DNA of 64,000 nt from Neurospora crassa OR74A (lineage: Eukaryota > Ascomycota > Sordariomycetes > Sordariales > Sordariaceae): contig NC_026504.1 in assembly GCF_000182925.2 (NCBI RefSeq), forward strand, positions 5,022,001 through 5,086,000, read 5' to 3'. The notes below the pieces were generated by a model. It ran no database searches, had not been told where the DNA came from, and worked only from the letters and a program-made list of their open reading frames with translations. This document shows, piece after piece, positions 39,436 to 49,804 of the stretch; within the stretch, counting starts at the first letter, position 1, and each line of letters opens with the position of its first letter. A program made the position numbers and the translations under genes.

Positions 39436-41370
39436 ATGCCGGGCGCACGCTCCGATGCGAACACTCCTCAGCCCGACCGGGAGTTTATATCTGACGAGGC
39501 ACACCTCCTTCCGTTGCCTCCAGACGCTCCTGATCTCCACGAACTCAACGCCTCTCTCGATGCCCTCTCCGCCGTCTTCCCCGACATACAAATAGACGTC
39601 TTCCGCGAGATGCTCTCCAGCTTCGACGGCGAATCGAGACTCGCTCTGGTCGCCAACGCTCTCATCCAAAACAAGGTCACTTGGGTCAAGGGTCGCTGGA
39701 GAGCCGCCGAAGAGATGCCTCGCAACGTGCCAGCCACAGCTGGGCCAGTCTCGGTCCCCTCCAGGCACAAGTTTCGAAGCAAGGAGTACAGAAGCGCAGT
39801 CGAAAGACTTGCGTGGCAGGAGTTCAAAGGATTGTCCCGATCGACCATCACCGCAGTCCTCGCCGAGAATAACTACTGGTACCCGGATGCCCGTCCAACG
39901 CTGGTCAGCCTTTCGTCCAAATCCTGGCGATTTGCCATCTCGTCTCTATTCCTACGCAGAAAATCTGTATCGGGCACCGAGGCAGCAACACACCCGCTTG
40001 TCATCTGGAAATCATCTGGCAGGGGCTCTATTGTGCCCTGTATCAAGACCACGGGCAATGCCGAGCTAGATAAGGAGCTCTACGAAGCACTCATTCTTCC
40101 CATCCTCAAACAGGCACGTCAGGAAAGGGAAGACAAGGATCACAGCTTAGCGGCAGAGCTCAACACCAAAGAAGCGGAGGCGCTAGCAAGCATGTTTGAG
40201 TGCTCGTGCTGCTTCACCGAAGCTACGTTCGAAGAGATTGTGTCATGCAACGTTGACGGACATACCATCTGCTTTCGATGTGTCCACCATACCCTCTCGG
40301 AAGCCGTATTCGGACAAGGCTGGCAGTCAACCATTAACACGGAAACTGGCACACTACGTTGCCCAGCTGTGGAAGGAAGCGGGTGCAAAGGGTGTATCTC
40401 TCAAGAACAGATGCACCGGGCCATGCTTGAGTTCAAAAAGGGCGCTGGGATCATGCACAAGTTTGAGCAACGTCTAGCCGAGCACAGTCTCGTAGTCAGC
40501 GGACTCCCACTTGTCCGCTGCCCTTTCTGTTCCTACGCCGAAGTCAACGAGATATACGAGCCTCCTAACCCACTGCCTTACCACTCCCTTAGGAAGAACG
40601 CCTTTCAGCTCATGTTCGCTGTCCTGTGCATTGGGTTCATTCCCTTTATACTACCTCTGGTCCTGATAATCGGAATAATTACGGTCCTGCTAAGTTACAA
40701 GCAGGATATAGTAATACCCTTATCCCAAGAATATCACGCCGCGCGCCAGCGTCTCCAGCGCCGCCGTCGCGGACCCAAGTTCACCTGCCGAAACCCCGAA
40801 TGCCAACGCAACTCGTGTCTCTCATGCAGCAAAGAATGGGTTGACATACATGTCTGCAACGAGTCCTCCCTCGTCGCCTTGCGCACACAAGTAGAGCAAG
40901 CCATGAGCATGGCGGTCAAGCGTGTCTGTCCCCGCTGCAATACCTCTTTCGTCAAAACGGCCGGCTGCAACAAGCTCACTTGTCCGTGCGGATACAAGAT
41001 GTGCTACGTCTGTCGAAAGGACATTGGCGGGGACGGGGATGGCCCAGACGTGGGGTACAGGCACTTTTGCGACCACTTCAGACCGGAGGGAGATGGGAGG
41101 AAGTGCGACAAGTGTACCAAGTGCAATTTGTGGGAGGCTGAGAATACGGAGCTGGTGCTGAAGCAGGCCAAGGAGGAGGCGGAGAGGAAGTGGTTTGAGA
41201 CGGAGAATAGGGAGTTGACGGGCGCCGAGAAGGTGTTCTTGGAGACGGGCATGGCGATTGACCCGAATGCAGCGGCAAGGATGGATAAGATGTATGCGCA
41301 TGGGAGTTGGCGGGTGCCGACGCTGGCGGAGTTGTTTGATTTTATCCTGGAACATATCTTGGAGGCGTGA
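39436..41370 (+). CDS. RNF216/Triad3-like RBR E3 ubiquitin ligase, 644 aa
   Basis: Intronless. I start at ATG 39,436 (MPGARSDANT); the frame is open further upstream but has no ATG there. Residues 41-79 (LDALSAVFPDIQIDVFREML onward) resemble a CUE ubiquitin-binding domain. RING1 begins at C256 (CSCCF, then HTICFRCV). LVRCPFC at 359-365 starts the IBR part, interrupted by a strongly hydrophobic stretch at about 388-422 that could be a membrane segment; CRNPECQRNSC at 451 and CLSC complete it. RING2 (CPRCNTSF at 498) contains GCNKLTCPCG, where C516 matches the catalytic cysteine that carries ubiquitin in RBR enzymes. The following HFCDHF and CDKCTKCNLW resemble the region after RING2 in human RNF216. 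Family members transfer ubiquitin to substrates through a thioester; the substrate here is unknown. A TIR element sits 18 bp past the stop. Confidence 0.88.
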   Translation: MPGARSDANTPQPDREFISDEAHLLPLPPDAPDLHELNASLDALSAVFPDIQIDVFREMLSSFDGESRLALVANALIQNKVTWVKGRWRAAEEMPRNVPATAGPVSVPSRHKFRSKEYRSAVERLAWQEFKGLSRSTITAVLAENNYWYPDARPTLVSLSSKSWRFAISSLFLRRKSVSGTEAATHPLVIWKSSGRGSIVPCIKTTGNAELDKELYEALILPILKQARQEREDKDHSLAAELNTKEAEALASMFECSCCFTEATFEEIVSCNVDGHTICFRCVHHTLSEAVFGQGWQSTINTETGTLRCPAVEGSGCKGCISQEQMHRAMLEFKKGAGIMHKFEQRLAEHSLVVSGLPLVRCPFCSYAEVNEIYEPPNPLPYHSLRKNAFQLMFAVLCIGFIPFILPLVLIIGIITVLLSYKQDIVIPLSQEYHAARQRLQRRRRGPKFTCRNPECQRNSCLSCSKEWVDIHVCNESSLVALRTQVEQAMSMAVKRVCPRCNTSFVKTAGCNKLTCPCGYKMCYVCRKDIGGDGDGPDVGYRHFCDHFRPEGDGRKCDKCTKCNLWEAENTELVLKQAKEEAERKWFETENRELTGAEKVFLETGMAIDPNAAARMDKMYAHGSWRVPTLAELFDFILEHILEA

Positions 41371-41388
41371 CAATGCAGATTATGGGAG

Positions 41389-41793
41389 GAGCGATGCTCG
41401 GCGCGCAGTGTCACTTTTCTACCCGCGTAGTGCCATAGTAATCCCTAAACCTATAATGCTTCTAATATTATCAGACACCCTAATAACTGGCTCCTTCACA
41501 TTCGTAATGTATCCTTAGTAGAGTCATAGTAGTTAAATGGTTGTGCTTACACAAGGATGCTAATCTCGCGAGTTTGGGTTGACTGTGTAAAATCGTATAT
41601 TTGCAAGCGCTTCATGGCGGTAATACTCATATCGATGAGCTTAGCGGGTTATATTACATATAGCTAATTTATTGCCATTAGGGTTGGGGATTACTATGGC
41701 ACTGCGCGGGTAGGAATTCCTATATAAACGTCCCTACTCGCGCAGTGTACACTGCGCCAGTAGAAAAGTGACACTGCGCGCCGAGCAAGGCTC
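41389..41793. mobile_element. 405-bp TIR element (MITE) with 8-bp target duplication
   Basis: Terminal inverted repeats of 34 bp (41,389-41,422 and 41,760-41,793) match except at two positions and contain CGGCGCGCAGTGTCACTTTT. Both ends are flanked by the direct repeat TATGGGAG (41,381-41,388 and 41,794-41,801). An 8-bp duplication is typical of hAT-class insertions. The inverted homology continues inward (GCCATAGTAATCCC at the left, its complement near 41,688-41,701), but the right arm has about 50 extra bases (41,714-41,763) bounded by copies of GTAG and including the palindrome GCGCAGTGTACACTGCGC. No transposase is encoded, so it is non-autonomous. The interior is AT-rich. Confidence 0.88.
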
Positions 41794-41801
41794 TATGGGA
41801 G

Positions 41802-42498
41802 ACTCTGGAAATCGTAAGGCTGGGAACGGGAAGGCAACAAAAGGTGCACGAAACAACGTGAACGGGTACGCTGAATATCCATAGTTGAGCATTCATTTCG
41901 CTTTGCCTGAATACGACCAGACATAGGTACCTATCGACGATGAAGAATAATCCACTAGCAATCATTTATACTGTCTTTTTGGTGATAGCCTCATGTAACA
42001 ATGGCTGGCTACCACAACCTAGTCCACAACGTGGTCGTCACGGCGTTTCCCTGGCGACGTTCAGGGGTAAAGTCAATGTTAGTGACATACATAGTGGGGC
42101 CATGGGAAAAGAGGACGGCCTTACGTAAGCGAGCCTGGCTCAGCGTCCCAAGCTCCCCACAATTCCTGAGCGTGGGCAGGCAACTGAACTGAACTCGCCG
42201 ATTCGCAGCCAAAGCGCGTCCCACCCGTCGACCTCGCTCGTTTCCCACTGCACAGCTGCTTGCCCGCGCCGCCAACGAGAGAGCTCCGTCAACTTTCGCG
42301 ACTTTGCGACAGCTTCAGTCTGGAAACATCACTCCCTCGACATTCCCACATTACCCACCAGCTCAACAACGTATTTAACCCGATCGCAAAAGCAATTTGC
42401 ATTACAACAGCAGCAGCAATACCAATCGAGTACGACACGCTCCAACCATCACCAACAAAACACACAGTTAACGCAAAGTCAACAATAATCCACCCACC
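41802..42498. other. Upstream region of arp9
   Basis: Promoter and leader of the Arp9 gene. The last 130 bases are rich in CAACA/AACA, as is common in fungal 5' leaders. No ORF of interest. Confidence 0.55.
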
Positions 42499-44902
42499 AT
42501 GTCAGGCCAGACAGGCAAATGGCGAGAAGAGCAAGTCCTCGTCATCTGCCCTGGCAGTTCGACAACCATGGCCCAGCTCGGTTGTGGGGAACTCAGTCCG
42601 CCCGCCCACCGTTTTCCGACGCGCATGTTTAGAGACGAAGAGACGGGTCAATGGAGGCCCTACCATACTTTCAAGAGGAAGAAGGCTGCCGCTGTGCCTG
42701 CGCCTGTAGTCGAGGGAGAACAGAAAACAGAAGAAACAAAGCCAGAAGGGGAGAAGAAGGAAGAAGACGAGTGGGAATATGTTGAGGACCAGGACTCGGA
42801 CGAGGGCGCTGTTTATCCTATCCAGGGTGAGTACTGGCTAGTCTGCTGCTGGTTGTTTGGAGGGAGTGGAAAGGGACTGACAGAACCATGCACACAGGCG
42901 GCCACATCGTCGTAATGGACGCCTTCCTCGCCTTCCTCGAACACGTCCACTCTAGCCTGACCACCACCTACCACAACACGCCCATAATGCTCATGGCCTC
43001 CCCGCAATGGACACGCCCAGACTGCGAAACCTTGGCTCGTTACATATTCGAAAAGACCAAGACACCCGCCCTGTGTCTGATCAACTCCGCCATTGCGACG
43101 CAGTACGGCCTCAAGTGGCCCAACATGACTGTTGTCGATATCGGGTTTGAGAAGGTCGACGTGACGTGTATCTACGACAGCAGGATCGTGGCGCATAGGG
43201 ATGTTGGGGCGGGATGGCCAGAGAACAGCGCAGAAGAGGAAAGGGAAATCAGCGGTGGAGAGGTCTTCACACGGAAACTGCAGCAGCTATTGAAGGATAA
43301 GATCAATGGGTTCAACCGCGACATGGCCGAGCAACTGAAGAAGAGTAACATCTGCGAAGTGCTGCCTTATGCGCCGGACAAGCCCAAGCTGATGGATCTC
43401 CCTACCGAGGATGTCCCTGTTGCTGCGGTTGCTACTACTACTACCGGAGCGGCGGCCGCTGCAGCGGCTTCGGGCACTACGACAGAAGGACCGAAGATTG
43501 TCGAGCCGGTTGCTGACGAACCGATCTACGACGCTGAAGGAAACTTGGTGGATGATGAGGGTGTGCTCGACGTTGCGAATATCGTGGCCACAGGTCAGAC
43601 CAGGGAGTTCTTGGCCAAGAAAGAGAAGGAGAAGCAGGAGAAGGCGAAGAAGAAGGGCAAGGATAAAGAGGCGGAGGCGAATAGAGCGATGAGGTTGCCC
43701 AACTCTAAGAGGGTGAAGAACGTTTTCCACTTTGAGGAGTACGTTACCGAGGAGGTCCCGATTGTTCAGCCTGCTCCGCCAGCACCGGCACCGGCACCGG
43801 CCGCACAGCATGTACCAGCGACGACAGAGGGTGCTAAGGATGTTGAGATGGCTGATGCGCCCGCGGCACCACCAGCGGAAGGAGCCGAGAAGAAGGATGA
43901 AGAAAAGAAGGATGAAGCCAAGACTGAGGAGCAAAAACCGGACGCCCCTGCTACGGAGGACAAGAAGCCCGAGGAGAAACCATCCGAACCCGCACCAGAA
44001 CCCGCCACCGAAGCGCCCCAGCCTGCCGAAGCGCCAAAGGCCCCCGAGCCCGCTGCTGCCCCCACCCCTCCCGCACCAGAAGGCCCCGTCCCCACCGAGC
44101 GTCAAACCAAGCGCATCCGGCGAGACATCGAAGTCGGCCTCGAGCGCTTCGAGTTCGCCGACCGCGCCGAGATCGACCGCATCGTCACCGCCATCTACAA
44201 CGCCGTCCAGTCTATCGACGACATGTACATGCGCCCTCCCTGCTGGGAATCCCTCGTCTTCGTCGGCAACGGCGCCCGCATCCGCGGTCTCAAGGAAAAC
44301 ATTCTTCAAACCCTACAAGCCCGCCACCTCATCTCCCCCTCGAGCGCAACCATCTTCACCTCCGAACTGCCCTCCAACATCGGCACCCCCACAGCCGGCA
44401 CGCCCGGTCCTGGAGGTGCTTCGACGCCTATCGCTAGCGGTCCTGGCGGTGCGCAGTCCGGTTCGCTACTACAAGCCGCCACTTCCGCCGCGGCCGCGAA
44501 TGCAAACCTCAGCGTAGGACCCGGCGGCGCTCAGGGATTCCAGGGAGGCGCGGAGGGAAGCCAGCTGGGTCAGCACCACTTCCACAGCCAGACGCCGACC
44601 AATATCAAGCTGGCGCAGCTGCCAACGTATTTGAGCGAATGGACCAAGAACGGGTTCGAGGAGGCCATGTTCCTTGGCGCGCAGGTGGCTGCGAGGATGG
44701 CGTTTTGCATACACAATTTTGATGCGCAGGGGTTGGAGATGCAGCGGTATATGAGTTTGAGTAGGGTTGATTATAAGTGAGTACTTCCCTGATATTTGAC
44801 AGCGAAAACTGATGAAAGGGAGTTATGCTAACGAGATACAACGAAAAAAATAGTGAGTTGGGTCCTAAGGGGATTAGGCTGCATTCTATGTTGGGGTGGT
44901 AG
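42499..44902 (+). CDS. arp9: Actin-related protein Arp9 (SWI/SNF-RSC subunit), 751 aa
   Basis: Three exons: 42,499-42,826, 42,898-44,776 and 44,854-44,902. Intron 1 (71 nt) has GTGAGT and ACTGAC. Intron 2 (77 nt) has GTGAGT, GCTAAC and TAG; the last exon adds NELGPKGIRLHSMLGW, a typical actin-fold C-terminus that an unspliced reading would miss. The N-terminus (VLVICPGSSTTMAQLG) parallels yeast Arp9. Residues 187-196 (VVDIGFEKVD) stand where actin has its second phosphate loop, and 562-577 (SLVFVGNGARIRGLK) correspond to the later nucleotide-site strand; canonical ATPase residues are altered, as known for Arp9. A large Pro/Ala/Glu/Lys-rich insert (about 265-455) enlarges the protein well beyond yeast Arp9 (467 aa). 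Arp9 pairs with Arp7 (or Arp42) on the HSA helix of the remodeller ATPase in the nucleus. Confidence 0.87.
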
Positions 44903-47193
44903 AGGCGGACTTTGATGGGTCAAATGTTTGAAAACGAAAGAGGATGATATACCATTGATTGGGTTGGGAGCCGAAGAGTTGGCGGACAGACAGACAGACA
45001 GCTGATGATGTTCTTGAAAGGAGGGAAGAAAAGAGATGTACGAAATGAACGGATGAGGAGGTACTCGTGCTGGCTCGCTGGCTGGCTGGCTGGCTGGTCG
45101 TTTGAAATCATTTTACACTTTATACTCACTTTTATGCTTACATTTGGCAGGCGTCACGAAAAGAAAAAAGAGTGTTGTTGTTGAAAGGGAACTTGGTCAC
45201 TTGACTGGCAGGGCCAAGCACAGGTTGCTCTATTCTTTTGGCTTGGGTGATATCCTATCCTGCCTTGTCTTGTCTTGTACACGATGTTCGACGGGCAGAT
45301 ATAACGAGTGGATCGGGTCTTTTACGTCCCCTTTCTTGCTCTTTTCCTTCTCTTGCTCTTTCTCCATCACGTAATTTCCTCTCTGTGGCTAGCGGGTTGA
45401 ACGTCGATTGTTTGTTTGCTCGTGAACTAGATGGTGGATGTTGGACGTGAGCTCGAGGATGATGGAGTGGCTAGTGCCGTGTCGCAGTGTGCAGGCTCGA
45501 AGCTGAGGCAGAGTCTGGTCTGGTCTGCCTTTTGTGACTGATGGATGTCTTGGGTCAACTTCTGCTTCTTCGTGGGTTGTAGGTGAGTTGGGGGCTTCGT
45601 AGGTAGAGATGAGAGTAGCTAGTGTCGTATTACGAAGGGTAGCTTGGGGGCAGAGACTTGTCTACCTCCTTGGACTGATAGTTATCTGTGGTGTGAGTGG
45701 GTCTGCTGCTGCCTGGTCGTAGTCTGTTGGCGAGTGTCTGGGAAGATGGGAGTGGTAAGTGCCATGGCCTCGAGGTCTCGAGAGCCTTGTCTTGTCTACA
45801 TGTCTGTCTAACTGATTGACGGCAGCTCGTAGGTTGACTTCTGCTTCCTCGTAGTCTGTCGTGAGTCTCCGGGAAGATGTGGCGATGAAAGCCATCTCGG
45901 GGAGGGTAATTCGGAGGTTCAGACATGAGTCTCCCGGTATTTGGGTGTCCAAGATATCTGCTCACCTTAGGTTAACTTTCCCATTTTTCACATATGTGTC
46001 TCATATGCCCATCATATGTAGTGTCATATGTCTGATAACGGCGTGGCAAGTGCTACATCGTGGAGGTGGTTCGGAGATCTAGGTCTAATTACGCCTAGTC
46101 ACCCTCTGGGCCTTCGAACTCGGCCTCCCGGCCTCCTGGTCTGGCCACCGCAGGCCACCTTTCCGCAACCGTCGATCCCCTTCCTAAGCGCTCGGTAAGG
46201 CAGAATATGGCACCCCGTAACCCATCATATACAAGCATTTATGTCTGTTCGGTTGGTAACAACTCGGGCACATCGCCCACTATTCTAATTTGGGTGCGTT
46301 TCAAATGTACAGGTTTGGGCTTACCCTGCAAAGATCTGCCCCCTGACCGGCGTTTAGAGGAGATTGATGGTTGTAAACCCGCGAGTCTTCACGATATGTC
46401 GTTCATATGTCTAACATATGTCGAGAGTACTTCAGGAAGGGCCGAGACGAAGTGGTCCCGAAAACTGGTCTAAAATTTCTTCTTAATTAATTATAAATCT
46501 ATCCCCAACCGATCCCTAACCTATCCCCGATCTGTTCCCAAACTCGTCACGACCTCGTCTTGGGAGGACTCCGGAAAAATCAGCCCGTTTGCCTTCCACG
46601 TGATGTTTTGCTTCCCGCTCTGCAACTTCTTTCTGCATCGATTCGTGCCCACATCCCCAGCCTTGTTGTCCTCGCACCTTCCTATAGTTCTGGCTTCTCG
46701 ACACCCGCACTTATCCCAATCTATCCATCATTGGCTGTCCCAACCAACGTGTTCAGACTCAATCAATCACGTGTTTTGTTGCTTCCCCGCTCGCAATTTT
46801 TCCTGCATACGTGCCTACATCCCCAACCTCGTCGTCGCCACCACCTCGGCGTTTTCACACAACATCACCTTCGTCGCAACATCATCATCCTTGCAAACTC
46901 AACGTCGCTGCCATTTGAGAATCCCACCGGTATTTCAACTTTTGCACATAATCCGCTCGTGCCATCTCATTGCTGGCTTTCGGTTACTGAAAGTTCCCGT
47001 TGACGCGTTTCGCTATTGCTGATTGTGCACATCTCCAATCTTTCCGTCGTCGCAACCTTATCGTTGTCGGAACCTCGCCGTCGCCAGGACTTGAAGCGTT
47101 GTTGACGTTTTCTTTTTTGGACACTCCCTCTCAACCCAACTTGCCGACGCGCGCCATTCATTACTACCCGCAAACGAGCACTAACACCAGACC
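44903..47193. other. Intergenic region between arp9 and the paralog cluster
   Basis: Holds simple repeats (GACAGACAGACAG near 44,988; GGCT/CTGG tetranucleotides at 45,069-45,098). A degenerate direct repeat spans about 45,540-45,900 (TTGACTTCTGCTTCCTCGTA-like and GTCTGTNGNGAGTNTCNGGGAAGATG-like segments recur). CATATG hexamers occur several times at 45,990-46,420. The final 600 bases form the upstream region of paralog A. No gene supported. Confidence 0.5.
46597..46850. promoter_or_regulatory. Direct repeat with CACGTG boxes upstream of paralog A
   Basis: CACGTG at 46,597-46,602 and at 46,768-46,773 each opens a related segment of about 80 bases (TTTTG, then TTCCCGCTC or TTCCCCGCTC, CAA, GCAT, CGTGCC, ACATCCCCA) with an offset of 171 bp. 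CACGTG is the core site of bHLH transcription factors. Whether these are promoter sites of the gene 600 and 420 bases downstream is inference. Confidence 0.45.
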
Positions 47194-48627
47194 ATGAATC
47201 GCCTTACCGCAGACTGGCTACCGGACGACACCCCTTGGGAGAAGCTCACGTGGTTCACGAAAGACGAGTTGAGGAAACAATGTGCGAAGCGATCCCTTCC
47301 TGTTACCGGTACCAAGTCCGTGCTTCAACAGCGACTGCTCGACTACCAGCGCACCCATACCACCGAGGTCAGACCTTGTCCTTTGCGGCTGGAATTCCCA
47401 TGTCCCTTGGAGACGGAGTATGGAAGGTCGGCAAAGCCAACGCGTGCCATAGTACTTGTTGAGGACTTGAGCACCTTTCGTGCTTGTTTGAAAATGCGTT
47501 TTACGTTCGCGTCCCATCAAGTCACGCACCTTGACGGTGATATTGAGACATTTGCTAAAGTTCAAGTTAACTTTACTAATAAACCGTCTTGCTCTTGTCG
47601 GGTAAGTAACCGCCGCTTGCATCTAGAATATATCCTCAAACCACAACTCCTTGCTGACTTGGTTTATATACCCAGAGACACTTCCTACACGATCTTCCCT
47701 GCTACCATGTTGAATGTTCGTGATCAGGCTTTCGCTACCCCCTGACCTATTTTCTAAGCATCAAAGCTAATCGTGATACCTTCATGTAGATCTCCTTCGC
47801 AAATTTTTCAACTGCCCGGAGCCTCTTCTCTGGCAAGAAGCGTACCTAACTTCAGAGCTCGAATACATCTACCGAAAAAGTCACGCTGCCCTTAGTCGTG
47901 TCAAGCCAGACCGGTACCGTCAGGGAAAGCGATGTGTCATATGTTTTGATGTGCATAAGACGCATGAAAAGAATGTCCCTTGCAGTTTGTGCGGAATGCC
48001 AACACATTCATTCTGCCTCAAAGCATTGAGGAAGAAGAGAAAATTCGATCCTGCGCAAGCGAGTCAATGCATCCTCTGCTTAGACAAGACCGCCTTGGCC
48101 GTTGAGAAGTATTTTGGACGGTCTCAGGTCTCGCCGGCCGTTGCCGGCCCCGGCCCCGCCCTCGTTCCCAACGCCCCAGCCAGCAACAAGGCACTAGCCG
48201 GACCGGACCGATCGGTCACGAGTACTACTCAGTCGGAGGCTGTATCACCCGACTCCATAGAGCGAACGACCACCATGCAGGAGCCACACAGCGCAGCACA
48301 GCAAAAGTGCACATCCACGCCGCTTCCAGGGGTCCCGGCGCTTATTTGGCAGGAGATGCACCAGCAGGCACGAGAACAACGACAACAACAACAACAACAA
48401 CAACAACAGAAGCAAAGTGAGCAACGACAACGACAAGACGAGCAAAAGCAGAAACAACAAAGACAGCAGCAGCAGTCGCAGGCAAAGGTGCGAGCGATTC
48501 GCCCCGTCATCACTGAGGTAAGGGTCTCGGAACTCCCTGACCCTGCCCGGGTAGAGGTAGGGAGCCGAGTAGCAGCAAAACAGACGCCTATCACCCAGAA
48601 GCTGGTGTCTAAGGAAATTGGGGGGAG

Positions 48628-48662
<35 letters not shown>

Positions 48663-49135
48663 CTGGTAGCGGTGTTCGTTCTCCTATTCAATCCTCACCT
48701 CCACCCATAAGCACAGCTACCCAACCTGACAAAAGTGCCGTCAATCCATGTGGTGATTCTAGAGGCCGCTCTACTGAGGCTACTGAAGTCGCTGGTCTCG
48801 CCAATGAACAGGCAAATAATGCCGATGTTCCTGGCTCCATTCTTATCGGTGCCAATACAATCATCACAGCCACTCTTGATGATGATATCAGCAACAACAG
48901 CAACAACGCGGACAGAAAGGCCGCCAAGCTAGCGCGCAATCTCAAGCGGCTTGAAGTCAAGTTGGAGCAGCTAGACAGGGATGCAGATTACTACTACAAA
49001 AAAGCCGAGAGGAGGTCGCAAAAATATCAGACAGTTCAAAAGAAGATTCGGAAAATCAAGGAGAAGGCGGAGAAGAGGGCTTTGGCGAGAAGAAGAGAAG
49101 GGGTAGAGGAGGGAGCGGTCAGCGATGTTGTGTGA
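47194..49135 (+). CDS. Paralog A: SAP-SWIM-PHD-like zinc-finger coiled-coil protein, 597 aa
   Basis: Exons 47,194-47,601, 47,676-47,715 and 47,790-49,135. The 40-nt middle exon begins in phase 0 and ends in phase 1. Residues 8-52 (WLPDDTPWEKLTW...LRKQCAKRSLPVTGTKSVL) are SAP-like, a helical DNA-binding motif. SWIM finger: C133-x-C135 in exon 1 and C145-x-H147 in exon 2. Next comes the family block LRKFFNCPEPLLWQEAYL. A C4HC3 finger follows: C198, C201, C214, C217, H222, C225, C243, C246. The middle is disordered with LPGVPALIWQE, a polyglutamine stretch (about 335-375) and a run of 11 alanines. The C-terminus (KAAKLARNLKRLEVKLEQL onward) is a basic coiled coil. First gene of six in tandem. 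A nuclear DNA- or chromatin-associated role is inferred from SAP and zinc fingers only. Confidence 0.8.
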
Positions 49136-49804
49136 AAAATGGAGTGCTCGAAAGCGGAGCGGTTCGGGGATGGTTTTTCCTTTGATTTATTTTCCTTTTT
49201 TCCTCTTTCTGGATCGTAGAGGTATTTCTTTGCTTCATTTCTCTGGTTCTGTGTAGTAGGTAGATGTCGTTTTTGACTACGGTTCCTGGTATGCGTTAGA
49301 ACGACTTGTCTTTCGAGGACAAGAAATATACATTGTTTCACGTTCAAGTTTCATGCCCACTTGCTTCCTCTTTCCCATTCACCAACAGGAGGGTATTCAG
49401 CTCAGATCCGGCCACGCCCAGTTGTCTACCGCCATTCGCCATGTCCTAGGCAGTTGGGATGAAACGGTGGGCATCACCCTTCACTGATGGCCCCCGAGTG
49501 ATCGGGTCGCTTGCCGGACATACTCCCAGCCAATTTGCCTCGGGCAATGGGCGAGCCGGTAGTCGTGGCAGCTGGCAACCTGGCTCGAGACTGGAAGCCC
49601 GGGACTTTGAAGGTCCTGCCCCTCCGCGCACAAAATCTGCCGTGGGTTTTCTCTTGAGCCTCCGCATCTTCCACTTTAAGTGCATCACACCAAACTCCCG
49701 CATCACAAAATTGTCTAGGACGTTACCTTTTTTTTTCCTTGATCGGATAGGATACCCGACACCAGTCCTCCCTCAAAGGGACACCCACGGTGCACAAAGC
49801 GACA
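49136..49804. other. Spacer between paralogs A and B
   Basis: 669 bp. Likely 3' region of A and promoter of B. No further gene seen. Confidence 0.5.

Noticed and set aside
43287-44309. 340-codon minus-strand ORF opposite arp9
   Set aside because: Shadow of the low-complexity Arp9 insert; Arg/Leu/Gly-rich with no domain.
46560-47022. Two overlapping ORFs of 147 and 140 codons before paralog A
   Set aside because: Pyrimidine-rich leader sequence with a direct repeat; the frames have no family motifs and unusual composition.
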